A stretch of 9,220 nucleotides of DNA from an uncultured Bacteroidales bacterium (GCA_947074245.1 CAMTOW010000055.1:1-9220); one strand, 5' to 3'. Shown: positions 1 to 7,079, numbered from the stretch's first letter. Notes: a model not told the origin generated them from the sequence alone. Numbers and translations: made by a program.

Positions 1-1
1 T

Positions 2-1216
2 CTGCAATTTCCTTGGCTAGCACAAAAGCCTTACCGGGGCGGAATCGGGTCTTCTTCCGTTAAAACTTTACAAATTACCGCCAATGGAGACTTTCGGATG
101 CCGCCCGCCATCGAGCTTGGCTCCGATCAACACAGCCGACACAGTTTCGACGAACGGGAAGAGGATATGAAATGGCTTTCTTACCGGATCGTACATTGTA
201 ATGCCGATTGGCGACGCTCCGCAATCTCCGAACTGGATTATCTCGACGGATTCAATGGCAATCAAATGGAAAACGGGCAACCCTCTTTCAATACGTTCAC
301 CAATTATTACCATTACTCGCTTGTATTGCCCAACGATCAGGTATCTTTCCGCTTGCCGGGCAATTATGCCGTTTTGTTTTATCCCGAAAACCAACCCGAC
401 AACATCCTGGCGACAGCCTGTTTCTATGTTTACGAACGTCAAACGGATGTCAGCGGAATCGCTACGACCAATACAGATATCGATTTCAACAAAGCCCATC
501 AACAGGTCAATCTAAGAGTGAAATGGGATAAATACCCGATATCCAACCCGACTGCCGATCTCAGCATCCATGTTACCCAAAACAATCGGATGGACACCGA
601 ATCGGTTATCCGTTTTCCCGCGCGTCTGGGAGCGAAAGAAGCCTATTACGAACATAATCGCGACCTGATTTTCGAAGCCGGCAACAACTACCGCCGCTTT
701 GAAATCGTAAGCAACAAATACCCGGGCATCGGAGTCGATAAAATCCGGTACTTCCCTCCGATTTATCATGCGTTGCTCCAACCCGATATGATCCGGGCGC
801 AACAGAACTATTATTATGACCAAGATCAAAACGGCCGCTTCCTGATTCGCGCGAGCGATAGTGACGCTCCCGAAACCGAAGCCGATTATTACATGGTCCA
901 CTTCATCTTGGATTATGACAACCCGTTGATCGAAGGTCAAATTCATCTGAGCGGAGAATTTACCAACAACCGCTTTGACGACGATACCAAAATGATTTAT
1001 AATTTTGACACCAAAAGATACGAGAAAGCTCTTCTTTTGAAGCAGGGACATTACAACTACCAATATCTGATGTTGCCCTACAACAAACAGAAAGCGACGA
1101 CCTCATTCGTCGAAGGCAACTTTTATGAAACCGGAAACGAATATTTCATCCGTGTCTATCATCGTCCGCCGGGTTCGCGCTACGACAAACTGATCGGCGT
1201 GTCATTCATCCAATAA
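2..1216 (+). CDS. Type IX secretion system plug protein (DUF5103), 5' end cut off by window edge
   Basis: The reading frame is open from base 2 to a TAA at 1214-1216, giving 404 visible residues. Family members are a little over 400 residues, so probably only the signal peptide and a few residues are missing. The Met codon at 98 is internal: the codons before it encode VKTLQITANGDF, which belongs to the conserved N-terminal domain. Other family-like stretches are AIELGSDQHSRHSFDE, YRIVHCNADW, ELDYLDGFNGN and, near the C-terminus, HLSGEFTNNRF, followed by a domain ending YFIRVYHRPPGSRYDKLIGV. In this family (established in Flavobacterium) the protein sits in the periplasm and closes the periplasmic mouth of the giant SprA translocon barrel until cargo arrives. 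It is followed 15 bp later by murF on the same strand, with no terminator between them, so the two are probably co-transcribed. The family call is firm; the role in this organism is inferred from the family. Confidence 0.87.
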   Translation: MQFPWLAQKPYRGGIGSSSVKTLQITANGDFRMPPAIELGSDQHSRHSFDEREEDMKWLSYRIVHCNADWRRSAISELDYLDGFNGNQMENGQPSFNTFTNYYHYSLVLPNDQVSFRLPGNYAVLFYPENQPDNILATACFYVYERQTDVSGIATTNTDIDFNKAHQQVNLRVKWDKYPISNPTADLSIHVTQNNRMDTESVIRFPARLGAKEAYYEHNRDLIFEAGNNYRRFEIVSNKYPGIGVDKIRYFPPIYHALLQPDMIRAQQNYYYDQDQNGRFLIRASDSDAPETEADYYMVHFILDYDNPLIEGQIHLSGEFTNNRFDDDTKMIYNFDTKRYEKALLLKQGHYNYQYLMLPYNKQKATTSFVEGNFYETGNEYFIRVYHRPPGSRYDKLIGVSFIQ

Positions 1217-1231
1217 ACCATTGAAAGTCGT

Positions 1232-2530
1232 ATGAAAACAGCATCTATCGAACAACTCTATATCCATTATCAAAAGCATCCGGTCATTACAACCGATAGT
1301 CGGAACTGCCCTTCCGGATCTTTGTTTTTCGCCCTGAAAGGCGACCGCTTCAACGGCAATCTGTTTGCCGAGAAAGCGTTGTCCGACGGATGTGCCTTCG
1401 CCATTGTTGATGAAGCCGAATATGCGAAAGACAATCGTTATCTGCTTGTCGACGATGTATTGACGGCGTTGCAGCAACTAGCGGCTTATCACCGCCGACA
1501 ACTTGCCATTCCCGTGATCGGAATCACCGGAACAAACGGCAAAACCACCACCAAAGAACTCACCAACGCCGTTCTTTCGGAAAAATACAATACGCTGGCA
1601 ACCGAAGGAAACCTCAACAATCACATCGGCGTACCGCTCACTTTATTGAAAATTCGCCCCGAACATGAGATCGCTATCATCGAAATGGGAGCGAATCATC
1701 CGGGCGAAATCAAAATGCTTTGTGAAATCGCCGATCCCGAATTCGGATTGATCACCAATGTAGGAAAAGCACATTTGGAAGGATTCGGCTCATTGGATGG
1801 GGTCATCCGCACCAAAACAGAACTCTATCAATCTCTTCGTCATCGTGACGGAACCGTTTTCCTGCATGCCGATAATCCCTATTTACCGGCTTATACCGAT
1901 GGAATGGACGTAATCCGATATGGAGAAAACGGAGACGGTCTTTTCATAAAAGGCCGATTGACGGATTGTTCTCCTACGCTTTCCTTCGAATTTCAGATAA
2001 ACGATCAGAATCCGGTTTCTGTCGCGACTCAACTGATCGGATCCTACAACCTACCCAATGCGTTGGCAGCTGCGGCGATCGGAGCCTATTTCGGAGTGGA
2101 AGAATCGCAGATAAGTCACGCTTTGACAAACTACCATCCCGAAAACAAACGTTCGCAACTGATCCGCACCCCGAAAAACACATTGATTCTGGACGCATAC
2201 AATGCCAACCCGACCAGTATGATGGCCGCCTTGGAGAATTTCAAACTGATGAAAGCGGAAAAGAAAATGCTTATCCTGGGTGATATGCGCGAACTCGGTG
2301 CAGAAAGCGAAAAAGAGCATCAACGGATCATTGAATTCCTACGGGAAAACCCGTTCGATCGGATCGTGTTGGTCGGTGATGAATTCAACAAACATCCCCA
2401 TCCGTTTATCGCTTTAGCCGACAGGAATGAGTTGGCACAGTGGATCGCTGGAAATCCGACAGAAGGGTATCACATCCTGATCAAAGGTTCACGCGGAATC
2501 GCATTGGAAAAAGGGATCGACGAATTATAG
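1232..2530 (+). CDS. murF: UDP-N-acetylmuramoyl-tripeptide--D-alanyl-D-alanine ligase MurF
   Basis: This cytoplasmic ATP-dependent ligase adds D-Ala-D-Ala to the UDP-MurNAc-tripeptide, the last soluble step in building the peptidoglycan monomer. The 432 residues run in the Mur-ligase order. An N-terminal UDP-substrate domain (about 1-90) carries TDSR (21-24) and a short FFALKGDRFNG segment. The central ATPase domain has the P-loop GITGTNGKTTTKEL (97-110), then EGNLNNHIGVPLTLL (125-139), EMGANHPGEI (151-160) and NVGKAHLEGFGS (176-187). Lys195 in RTKTEL is in the place of the lysine that is carbamylated in Mur ligases (inferred by position). The C-terminal domain has DAYNANPTSM (321-330), LGDMRELG (349-356) and IKGSRGIALEK (417-427). 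The ATG at 1232 gives a normal-length protein, with no clear Shine-Dalgarno sequence, as is common in Bacteroidota. It ends with TAG, so TAG acts as a stop codon in this genome. Confidence 0.96.
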   Translation: MKTASIEQLYIHYQKHPVITTDSRNCPSGSLFFALKGDRFNGNLFAEKALSDGCAFAIVDEAEYAKDNRYLLVDDVLTALQQLAAYHRRQLAIPVIGITGTNGKTTTKELTNAVLSEKYNTLATEGNLNNHIGVPLTLLKIRPEHEIAIIEMGANHPGEIKMLCEIADPEFGLITNVGKAHLEGFGSLDGVIRTKTELYQSLRHRDGTVFLHADNPYLPAYTDGMDVIRYGENGDGLFIKGRLTDCSPTLSFEFQINDQNPVSVATQLIGSYNLPNALAAAAIGAYFGVEESQISHALTNYHPENKRSQLIRTPKNTLILDAYNANPTSMMAALENFKLMKAEKKMLILGDMRELGAESEKEHQRIIEFLRENPFDRIVLVGDEFNKHPHPFIALADRNELAQWIAGNPTEGYHILIKGSRGIALEKGIDEL

Positions 2531-2613
2531 ACATCGGACAACTCGATTTTATTAAAGAATCATCTCCAGTCTCTTTTTTGTCTACCCGAAGAGAACCATT
2601 CACGATAAAACAG

Positions 2614-2656
2614 AAATCCGGATGAATCGAGCAATTTCGATCCATCCGGATTTTTT
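2614..2656 (+). terminator. Intrinsic terminator after murF, possibly bidirectional
   Basis: A perfect 11-bp inverted repeat pairs AAATCCGGATG (2614-2624) with CATCCGGATTT (2643-2653). A second, inner 5-bp match pairs ATCGA (2626-2630) with TCGAT (2637-2641). On the + strand the stem runs straight into six T residues (2651-2656), the classic rho-independent form, 84 bp after the murF stop. Read on the - strand, the stem is followed by the weaker T-rich sequence TTTCTGTTTTAT, so it may also stop transcripts of the converging beta-helix gene, which ends at 2768. The rest of 2531-2767 holds only minor palindromes and no gene. Confidence 0.88.
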
Positions 2657-2767
2657 GTATATCAAGTAAATACGATCTTATCTTGATCCCAGTAACCAAT
2701 TCCCGATTTCCGGGCCGGTTAAACCGGATCTAAGCATCTACCGTTCCGACTTGTAATCCCGAAACCG

Positions 2768-4969
2768 TCAGTTTCGATAACCGTCTTTATACAATCCCAT
2801 CTTATCGAAAGGAACCGTTTCAAAATTAAGAATATGGTCGTAAACCTCTGACTCGACTTTTAGCATGAAGTTTCCCGATTCCATATCTTCAAATCCCGGA
2901 TCGTAATCGATTTCCAGATTATCAATCCACTCGCACTGAGCATATTCCCCCGTGAGTTGCAGGGCGTTTTGCTTACTGCCAACAATCACATTGCGTGCCG
3001 CCACATTCCGTTTGGAACGCATCCCTTCCCATTCTTTATCCTTGATGATCGGATTTAGATATTCGACTAGCGACGGATAACGTGTCGCATACGGTTCCGA
3101 ATAGATATCTACATTCTGAGTCAGCCTGCGGCGCAGATAACCATCGTCCGGATTGAATCCGGCATACCCTTCCTTGGTGGCCCATGTATAATAATGATTT
3201 GCGATCACCACCGTATATCCGAGCGGATTGATGACGATATTATTGATAAAACGCAAATCCCATCCGGTATTGGAAAACATCATTCCCCAATAGGTATTCA
3301 TTTCATTGAACACATTCCCGTAAACCAACACATCCGTCGAACTATCGTCGCAATACACCCCCATCGTCATCCGATCGGGATTGCCGCAATTATTGAAATA
3401 ATTATAACGAACGATATTGCCCCGGTCGCTCGGATCCCGACCGATATACCAGGGTGACGTGTCGTTGGAGTTCCGTGTGACATGATGAATGTTATTATAC
3501 TCAAAGATATGGTCGTTGCCATGCACATAAATGGCCTGCCAATCCGAATCATAGATTTCGCAATGCGCGACCCGATTCCCGCAACCGTCAATATTCACAC
3601 CGGCCCAAAGAAATTTATTGCGTCGGTTATAATCGGTGATTTTACAGTTCTCCACCAAATTATTTCCCGGAATGAGTTTTGCTTTGCTTCCTCCGCTCAG
3701 ATAGATTCCCCCGCTTCCTGTTCCATACACATCGCAGCTGACAATCTTGTTGTTGGCGCCGGCCTGACGATCCCAATGGGTATATTTGTAGATATGTCCC
3801 TGAAGATTCCCGACGAAACGAGACATCGGAACCCCTTCATAATGATCATGGGTGATATGAGGTACCGTCTGCCTTGCCCCGTGTCCCATAAAGATTCCGC
3901 TTGTACCCATGTTCCGAACCGTACATCCCGCGATCGTTACGTTATTGCATCGTTCCATATAGATGCCGATTCCTCTGCCGATCTCTACCGTTACGTTCTC
4001 AATTATGACATGTTCGGCACCCTCCAGACAGATGATCGGTTCCTCCATGACCGATACTTTGATCGTACAGTCGTTCGTCGGTTTTTGCGGAGCCCAGAGA
4101 TACAACAATCCTTTGTTTTTGTCTACATACCACTCTCCGACCGAATCCAGTTCACATAAAATGTTTTTCGCATAATATTGCTGGTAATCACTTCCTCCGG
4201 CCAATCCGTAAAGGTGTGGTTTTTTCATCTTCACACTCTGTTTCTTCGGATCGATGGATTCAACCTCCAGATTATCATCAGCGAATCCGTTATTGAAAGA
4301 GCCTTGAAACCAAACGTCTTCCAATCCCACCCACTTCAGGTGTCGGGCATCGGTAAAATTAAATTCACCCCCACGCTCCGAATAATCACCGATTCGCGGG
4401 ACGGAACCCGGATCGATCACGGTTCCGATTTTCAGAAAACCGCTGTTGGGATAACGAGCGACCGTCATCGACCGATCGTTGACGAACAGCTCCATCGGAG
4501 CATTGGTTACAGACAGCGCATGCCCGTATTGACTCTCGCTTCCATAATCCGTGATATTGAGTTCGTTCAGATTGGCAACGAGTACGTTGCGTGCGGCTTC
4601 GGGAGTAAGACGCGACTTGATCTTGGAGTCGCTGATCGGTTTGAAAGCTGTATTCGGAATCGTTTTTCCACCGCTGATCCGTACCTCTTCCCCTTCTACG
4701 GCTCTCCATCGGACCGGGTTTCGTGCAGACCCTTTGTCCAATTCATTCAAAACCAAAGGGGTCGTCAATTCATACTCTCCCCTGTAAATATTCACCGTAT
4801 AAGATTCTTCGCTTTGCGTGATCGATTTATAATGTCGTATCAAATTTCGTGCAGCATGCAATGTGGCAAGTGGTGCGTTTTTCGTTCCGGAATTGGTATC
4901 GTTCCCACGATTTTTATCCACAAAAATTTCCCGGGACTGGATCGATGTGGAACCGACCAACAATAGCAT
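2768..4969 (-). CDS. Exported right-handed parallel beta-helix protein, probable carbohydrate-active enzyme (GH141-like?)
   Basis: From the ATG at 4969 the product is 733 residues. After a hydrophobic stub (MLLLVGSTSIQS) comes REIFVDKNRGNDTNSGTKNAP LATLHAARN (about 13-42), the DUF1565-like opening seen in many secreted beta-helix enzymes. An intermediate domain includes EWYVDKNKGLLYLWAP (279-294). From about 310 to 590 there are repeated beta-helix coils with Asn/Val/Ile ladders, for example HVIIENVTVEIGRGIGIYM, NNVTIAGCTVRNMGTSGIFM, GSGGIYLSGG and DVLVYGNVFNEM. The C-terminal part has RYPSLVEYLNP (630-640) and a final PFDKMGLYKD typical of such proteins. Proteins of this plan act on plant or other polysaccharides outside the cytoplasm; GH141 is my best guess, but the substrate is unknown. 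There is no SusC/SusD pair, regulator or second enzyme nearby. The signal peptide is damaged by an upstream in-frame TAG (see the entry at 4970-4993), so the gene may be crippled. The rest of the frame is intact to the TGA at 2768-2770. Confidence 0.8.
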   Translation of the reverse strand: MLLLVGSTSIQSREIFVDKNRGNDTNSGTKNAPLATLHAARNLIRHYKSITQSEESYTVNIYRGEYELTTPLVLNELDKGSARNPVRWRAVEGEEVRISGGKTIPNTAFKPISDSKIKSRLTPEAARNVLVANLNELNITDYGSESQYGHALSVTNAPMELFVNDRSMTVARYPNSGFLKIGTVIDPGSVPRIGDYSERGGEFNFTDARHLKWVGLEDVWFQGSFNNGFADDNLEVESIDPKKQSVKMKKPHLYGLAGGSDYQQYYAKNILCELDSVGEWYVDKNKGLLYLWAPQKPTNDCTIKVSVMEEPIICLEGAEHVIIENVTVEIGRGIGIYMERCNNVTIAGCTVRNMGTSGIFMGHGARQTVPHITHDHYEGVPMSRFVGNLQGHIYKYTHWDRQAGANNKIVSCDVYGTGSGGIYLSGGSKAKLIPGNNLVENCKITDYNRRNKFLWAGVNIDGCGNRVAHCEIYDSDWQAIYVHGNDHIFEYNNIHHVTRNSNDTSPWYIGRDPSDRGNIVRYNYFNNCGNPDRMTMGVYCDDSSTDVLVYGNVFNEMNTYWGMMFSNTGWDLRFINNIVINPLGYTVVIANHYYTWATKEGYAGFNPDDGYLRRRLTQNVDIYSEPYATRYPSLVEYLNPIIKDKEWEGMRSKRNVAARNVIVGSKQNALQLTGEYAQCEWIDNLEIDYDPGFEDMESGNFMLKVESEVYDHILNFETVPFDKMGLYKDGYRN

Positions 4970-4993
4970 CTATAAAATAAGGCTTTTCTTCAT
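4970..4993 (-). other. Probable original start of the beta-helix gene, interrupted by in-frame TAG
   Basis: Reading the - strand, an ATG at 4993-4991 opens MKKSLIL and then meets TAG at 4972-4970. The very next codon is the ATG (4969-4967) that begins the remaining open frame. The two ATGs are in the same frame, eight codons apart. MKKSLIL joined to MLLLVGSTSIQS would make a textbook signal peptide: a basic n-region, a hydrophobic core and a small polar end. The upstream ATG is preceded by the A-rich stretch AGAGAAAAACAAAAT, a good Bacteroidota initiation context, while the downstream ATG has none and would lack the basic n-region. A single base change from TTG (Leu) to TAG would explain this. 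Alternatives are a sequencing error or reinitiation at the abutting TAG-ATG. Confidence 0.75.
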
Positions 4994-5030
4994 ATTTTGT
5001 TTTTCTCTTCATTCTGTTCGCAATATTTTG

Positions 5031-5038
5031 CAAAGCTA
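5031..5038 (-). promoter_or_regulatory. Candidate -7 box for the beta-helix gene
   Basis: On the - strand this reads TAGCTTTG, an exact match to the Bacteroidota -7 consensus TAnnTTTG, ending 37 bp before the probable original ATG at 4993. No convincing TTTG -33 element is present at the usual 19-21 bp spacing, so the call is weak. A second exact match, TAATTTTG, lies at 5148-5155 and is an alternative. Confidence 0.3.
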
Positions 5039-5110
5039 AGTAAGCTTGTAATCGTTCCTAAGGTTTAAAAACAAAATATTTTCCGACTTCTGACAGGTAA
5101 TTTCATATCC

Positions 5111-5129
5111 TCGTCCGATTTTCGGACGA
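5111..5129. promoter_or_regulatory. Perfect 8-bp-arm palindrome upstream of the beta-helix gene, possible operator
   Basis: TCGTCCGA (5111-5118) and TCGGACGA (5122-5129) are perfect inverted arms around TTT. Neither strand has a T-tract after the stem, so it is not an intrinsic terminator. It lies about 118 bp before the probable original start codon, between the two candidate -7 boxes, which would suit a regulator-binding site. No regulator gene is visible in the window, so the function is inference only. Confidence 0.35.
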
Positions 5130-5440
5130 TAGTAAATTTAGAGGGTTCAAAATTACATTTTTAATTCACAAGAATGACCTTATTCGTCAAAGAGATCGCA
5201 GACAAAGAGGCACGCCCTCCATTTTCAACTCTTGATCTCATTTAAAAGTTCTTTTCCCATCGATTAATCTTTGGTTGGTCATTGTCTCCACTTTGCCCAA
5301 TTGTATCGAAATATATGATTATTTCAGCCAACTCGACGGGAATGTCGCGCAAGTCGATTATTCATCCCGTAACGGATTGTGAGAAACAAGAAAGGATTGA
5401 CATATCCATCCTTCTTACACGCTCTGTTTCCGCACCAAAC

Positions 5441-5474
5441 ACAAAAAAGTCGCCCCGAACCCGGAACGACTTCT
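5441..5474 (-). terminator. Intrinsic terminator of the trp operon
   Basis: On the - strand AAGTCGTTCC (5472-5463) pairs with GGGGCGACTT (5456-5447), ten pairs including two G-U, around a six-base loop. The stem runs into a six-T tract (5448-5443). It lies about 150 bp beyond the trpA stop, leaving an unusually long transcribed tail that contains the 22-bp repeat array. On the + strand no T-tract follows, so it works in one direction. Confidence 0.85.
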
Positions 5475-5541
5475 TCAAATTCACATTCAACTTTTTTATT
5501 CACTGCCTACACAGGAAGAAAACCGCGCCCGAACTCTCGAT

Positions 5542-5629
5542 GAATCACAACTGCGACTCACCCGAATCACAACTGTGATCAACCTGAACTACAACTGTGA
5601 TCAACCTGAACCACAGCTGTGATTCATTC
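5542..5629. repeat. Four tandem 22-bp repeats abutting and overlapping the trpA stop
   Basis: Units begin at 5542, 5564, 5586 and 5608, an exact 22-bp period. Units 2 and 3 agree at 20 of 22 positions, units 1 and 2 at 17, units 3 and 4 at 15. The shared core is ACAACTGTGAT or a close variant. Each core is itself a dyad: unit 2 has ATCACA, two bases, TGTGAT (5566-5579), and unit 4 has the palindrome CACAGCTGTG. The array's outer ends, TGAATCACA (5541-5549) and TGTGATTCA (5618-5626), are perfectly complementary. The last unit covers the trpA stop codon (5626-5624). A period of about two helical turns would place the dyads on one face of the DNA. No function is known to me. Confidence 0.85.
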
Positions 5630-6409
5630 GACTCCGACCGGCATAATGGCACTTTTCAAGCGGGACAATGCTTTTTGGGCATCGCCGGTTTCGGCAAGCA
5701 ATGCCACGAATTTACTCCCGATGATACCTCCTGCGGCATAACGGCATGCGGTCGAATAGGTTTCGCTGCCCGATATTCCGAACCCGATCATGCAGGGATT
5801 TTTTAGGTTCATCCGGGAAATCCGGTCGAAATAAGTTTCACTTTCGGCATCGAACCGCTCACGCGCACCGGTCGTCGCCGCTGAAGAAACCATATAGATG
5901 AAACCGTCGGTTTCCGCATCGATGCGACGGATTCGATCCTCTTCGGTTTCGGGAGTTATAAGTAAAATGATTCGGAAATCAAATCGTTGAGCGATGGCGC
6001 GATAGGTTTTGCAATACTCTTCAAACGGAAGATCGGGAAGGATGCATCCGTCGATTCCGCAGGCTTTTGCATCCTGACAGAATTTTTCAAATCCATATTG
6101 CATCACGGGATTCAGGTATCCCATCAAGATCAAAGGAATATTCACTTCGCTCCGAATCTCACGGAGTTGTCGGAACAGGAGACGCAACGACATGCCGTTT
6201 TGCAAAGCGGCGGTGGCTGCCTGCTGGATAACGGGACCGTCGGCCATCGGGTCGCTGAACGGAATGCCGATTTCAATCAAATCGACTCCGCCGGCTTCGA
6301 GCGTACGGATCACTTCGGCCGTATTATCCACTTGCGGGTAGCCTGCACAAAAATATACGGATAAGATATCTTTTTTCTTCGTATCGAATAACTGGTTTAT
6401 TCTGTTCAT
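5624..6409 (-). CDS. trpA: Tryptophan synthase alpha chain TrpA
   Basis: TrpA splits indole-3-glycerol phosphate into glyceraldehyde 3-phosphate and indole, which passes through a tunnel to TrpB in the cytoplasmic alpha2-beta2 complex. The 261 residues match the usual TIM-barrel length. Signature LIEIGIPFSDPMADGPVIQ (44-62) carries the catalytic Glu46 and Asp57. Also present are LMGYLNPVMQYG (95-106), ILPDLPFEEY (123-132), IYMVSSAATTGAR (171-183) and the phosphate-binding GFGIS (209-213). The ATG at 6409 aligns with the expected N-terminus. It is the last gene of the operon, 28 bp after trpF. Its stop codon lies inside the final unit of a 22-bp repeat array. TrpB is not in the window and probably lies upstream of trpE, off the right edge, as is usual in Bacteroidales. 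Confidence 0.97.
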   Translation of the reverse strand: MNRINQLFDTKKKDILSVYFCAGYPQVDNTAEVIRTLEAGGVDLIEIGIPFSDPMADGPVIQQAATAALQNGMSLRLLFRQLREIRSEVNIPLILMGYLNPVMQYGFEKFCQDAKACGIDGCILPDLPFEEYCKTYRAIAQRFDFRIILLITPETEEDRIRRIDAETDGFIYMVSSAATTGARERFDAESETYFDRISRMNLKNPCMIGFGISGSETYSTACRYAAGGIIGSKFVALLAETGDAQKALSRLKSAIMPVGVE

Positions 6410-6437
6410 CGTTTCTATGTTTTGATAACGGAATGGT

Positions 6438-7079
6438 TTATTTGGAGTCAGATCGCAGAGTTTCCAGAAATATCCGAAGGGTCTCTACGGATTTGACACC
6501 GGGGGAACTCTCAAAACGGCTGTTCAGGTCGTATCCGATCAGTGCGGGATGGGTGAACGCACGCAGGCGCTCGATATCATCCGGACCGATCCCGCCGCTT
6601 AATAAAAAGGGAGTCGATCCGGTGTAGCCGTCCAAAAGCGTCCAATCGAACTTATGCCCGTTGCCTCCCCGCGCCGGACCCGGCGTATCGAATAAGAAAA
6701 AACCGCAGCAACCCGCATAGGCTTTAGTTCGCTCCAGATCCTCTTCCTGCCGGATAGAGAAGGCTTTGATGACGGTCAGCCCTTTCGCTTGTAAGGATGC
6801 ACACAATTCGGGGGGCTCTCCTCCATGCAACTGAATGAATTTCAATCCATAGCGGCCTACCTTTTCAAGGATGAATGATTCGGGAGCATCCACGAATACA
6901 CCGGTCAACGCGCTGTTTTGAGGCATATGCCCGGGCATCGTCGCCACATGCCGCGGCGAACGGTCATAGAAGATAAACCCCATCAAATCGATACCCAATG
7001 CATCGACTTGGCGAATATTGCCCTCCTCCCTCATTCCGCATACTTTTATCAAGGGATAAGATATTTGATTCGGATTCAT
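6438..7079 (-). CDS. trpF: Phosphoribosylanthranilate isomerase TrpF
   Basis: TrpF converts N-(5-phosphoribosyl)anthranilate to the carboxyphenylamino-deoxyribulose phosphate used by TrpC. I start it at the ATG at 7079-7077, which overlaps the trpC stop as ATGA and gives 213 residues, the normal size for a stand-alone enzyme. A longer frame from 7142 would add 21 residues inside trpC with no family likeness. Motifs are IKVCGM (11-16) with catalytic Cys14, GFIFYDRSPRHV (34-45), QLHG (83-86), LFDTPG with catalytic Asp131, GGNGHKFDW (138-146), LLSGGI (159-164) and DLNSRFESSPGVK (184-196). The glycine loop reads GGNG where GGTG is usual. Coupled translation with trpC is likely from the overlap. 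Confidence 0.95.
   Translation of the reverse strand: MNPNQISYPLIKVCGMREEGNIRQVDALGIDLMGFIFYDRSPRHVATMPGHMPQNSALTGVFVDAPESFILEKVGRYGLKFIQLHGGEPPELCASLQAKGLTVIKAFSIRQEEDLERTKAYAGCCGFFLFDTPGPARGGNGHKFDWTLLDGYTGSTPFLLSGGIGPDDIERLRAFTHPALIGYDLNSRFESSPGVKSVETLRIFLETLRSDSK

Larger units (their letters stand above)
4994..5623. other. 630-bp intergenic region between the beta-helix gene and trpA
   Basis: No convincing gene lies here on either strand. The part next to trpA (5441-5623) is the trp operon 3' untranslated region, with a 22-bp tandem array and an intrinsic terminator. The part next to the beta-helix gene (4994-5160) is AT-rich and holds the candidate promoter boxes and the palindrome. The middle (about 5160-5440) shows only short chance reading frames, the longest about 26 codons on the - strand at 5161-5241, and no RNA gene that I can recognise. 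Confidence 0.7.

Noticed and set aside
2702..2727. Small palindromes (CCGGTT-A-AACCGG at 2715-2727; CCCG/CGGG just before) in the murF/beta-helix gap
   Set aside because: The first has a one-base loop and the second only four-base arms; neither is followed by a T-tract, so they are not terminators and need no special explanation.
2760..2776. CGAAAC/GTTTCG hairpin at the end of the beta-helix gene
   Set aside because: It is a six-bp weak stem overlapping the stop codon with no T-tract; probably chance.
4178..4966. 262-codon open frame on the + strand opposite the beta-helix gene
   Set aside because: It is the antisense shadow of a well-supported coding region and encodes nothing recognisable.
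5142..5160. GGGTTCAAAATTAC, resembling a tRNA T-loop
   Set aside because: There is no matching complementary arm or acceptor stem around it.
5161..5241. 26-codon - strand frame starting MRSRVENGGRASL, and a 15-codon one at 5409-5362 preceded by AAGAAGG
   Set aside because: They are too short, with no family likeness and no conservation evidence. The second has a fair Shine-Dalgarno-like sequence, but these genes generally do not rely on one.
5282..5578. 98-codon open frame on the + strand, starting with TTG
   Set aside because: It uses a rare start, runs through the trp terminator and the tandem repeats, and its translation shows no recognisable domain or normal composition.
5566..5579. ATCACA-AC-TGTGAT as a CRP/FNR-type site
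   Set aside because: The CRP consensus is TGTGA-N6-TCACA; here the half-sites are in the opposite order with a two-base centre.
5541..5629. The 22-bp repeats as a CRISPR array
   Set aside because: The units are directly adjacent with no spacers, and no cas genes are present.
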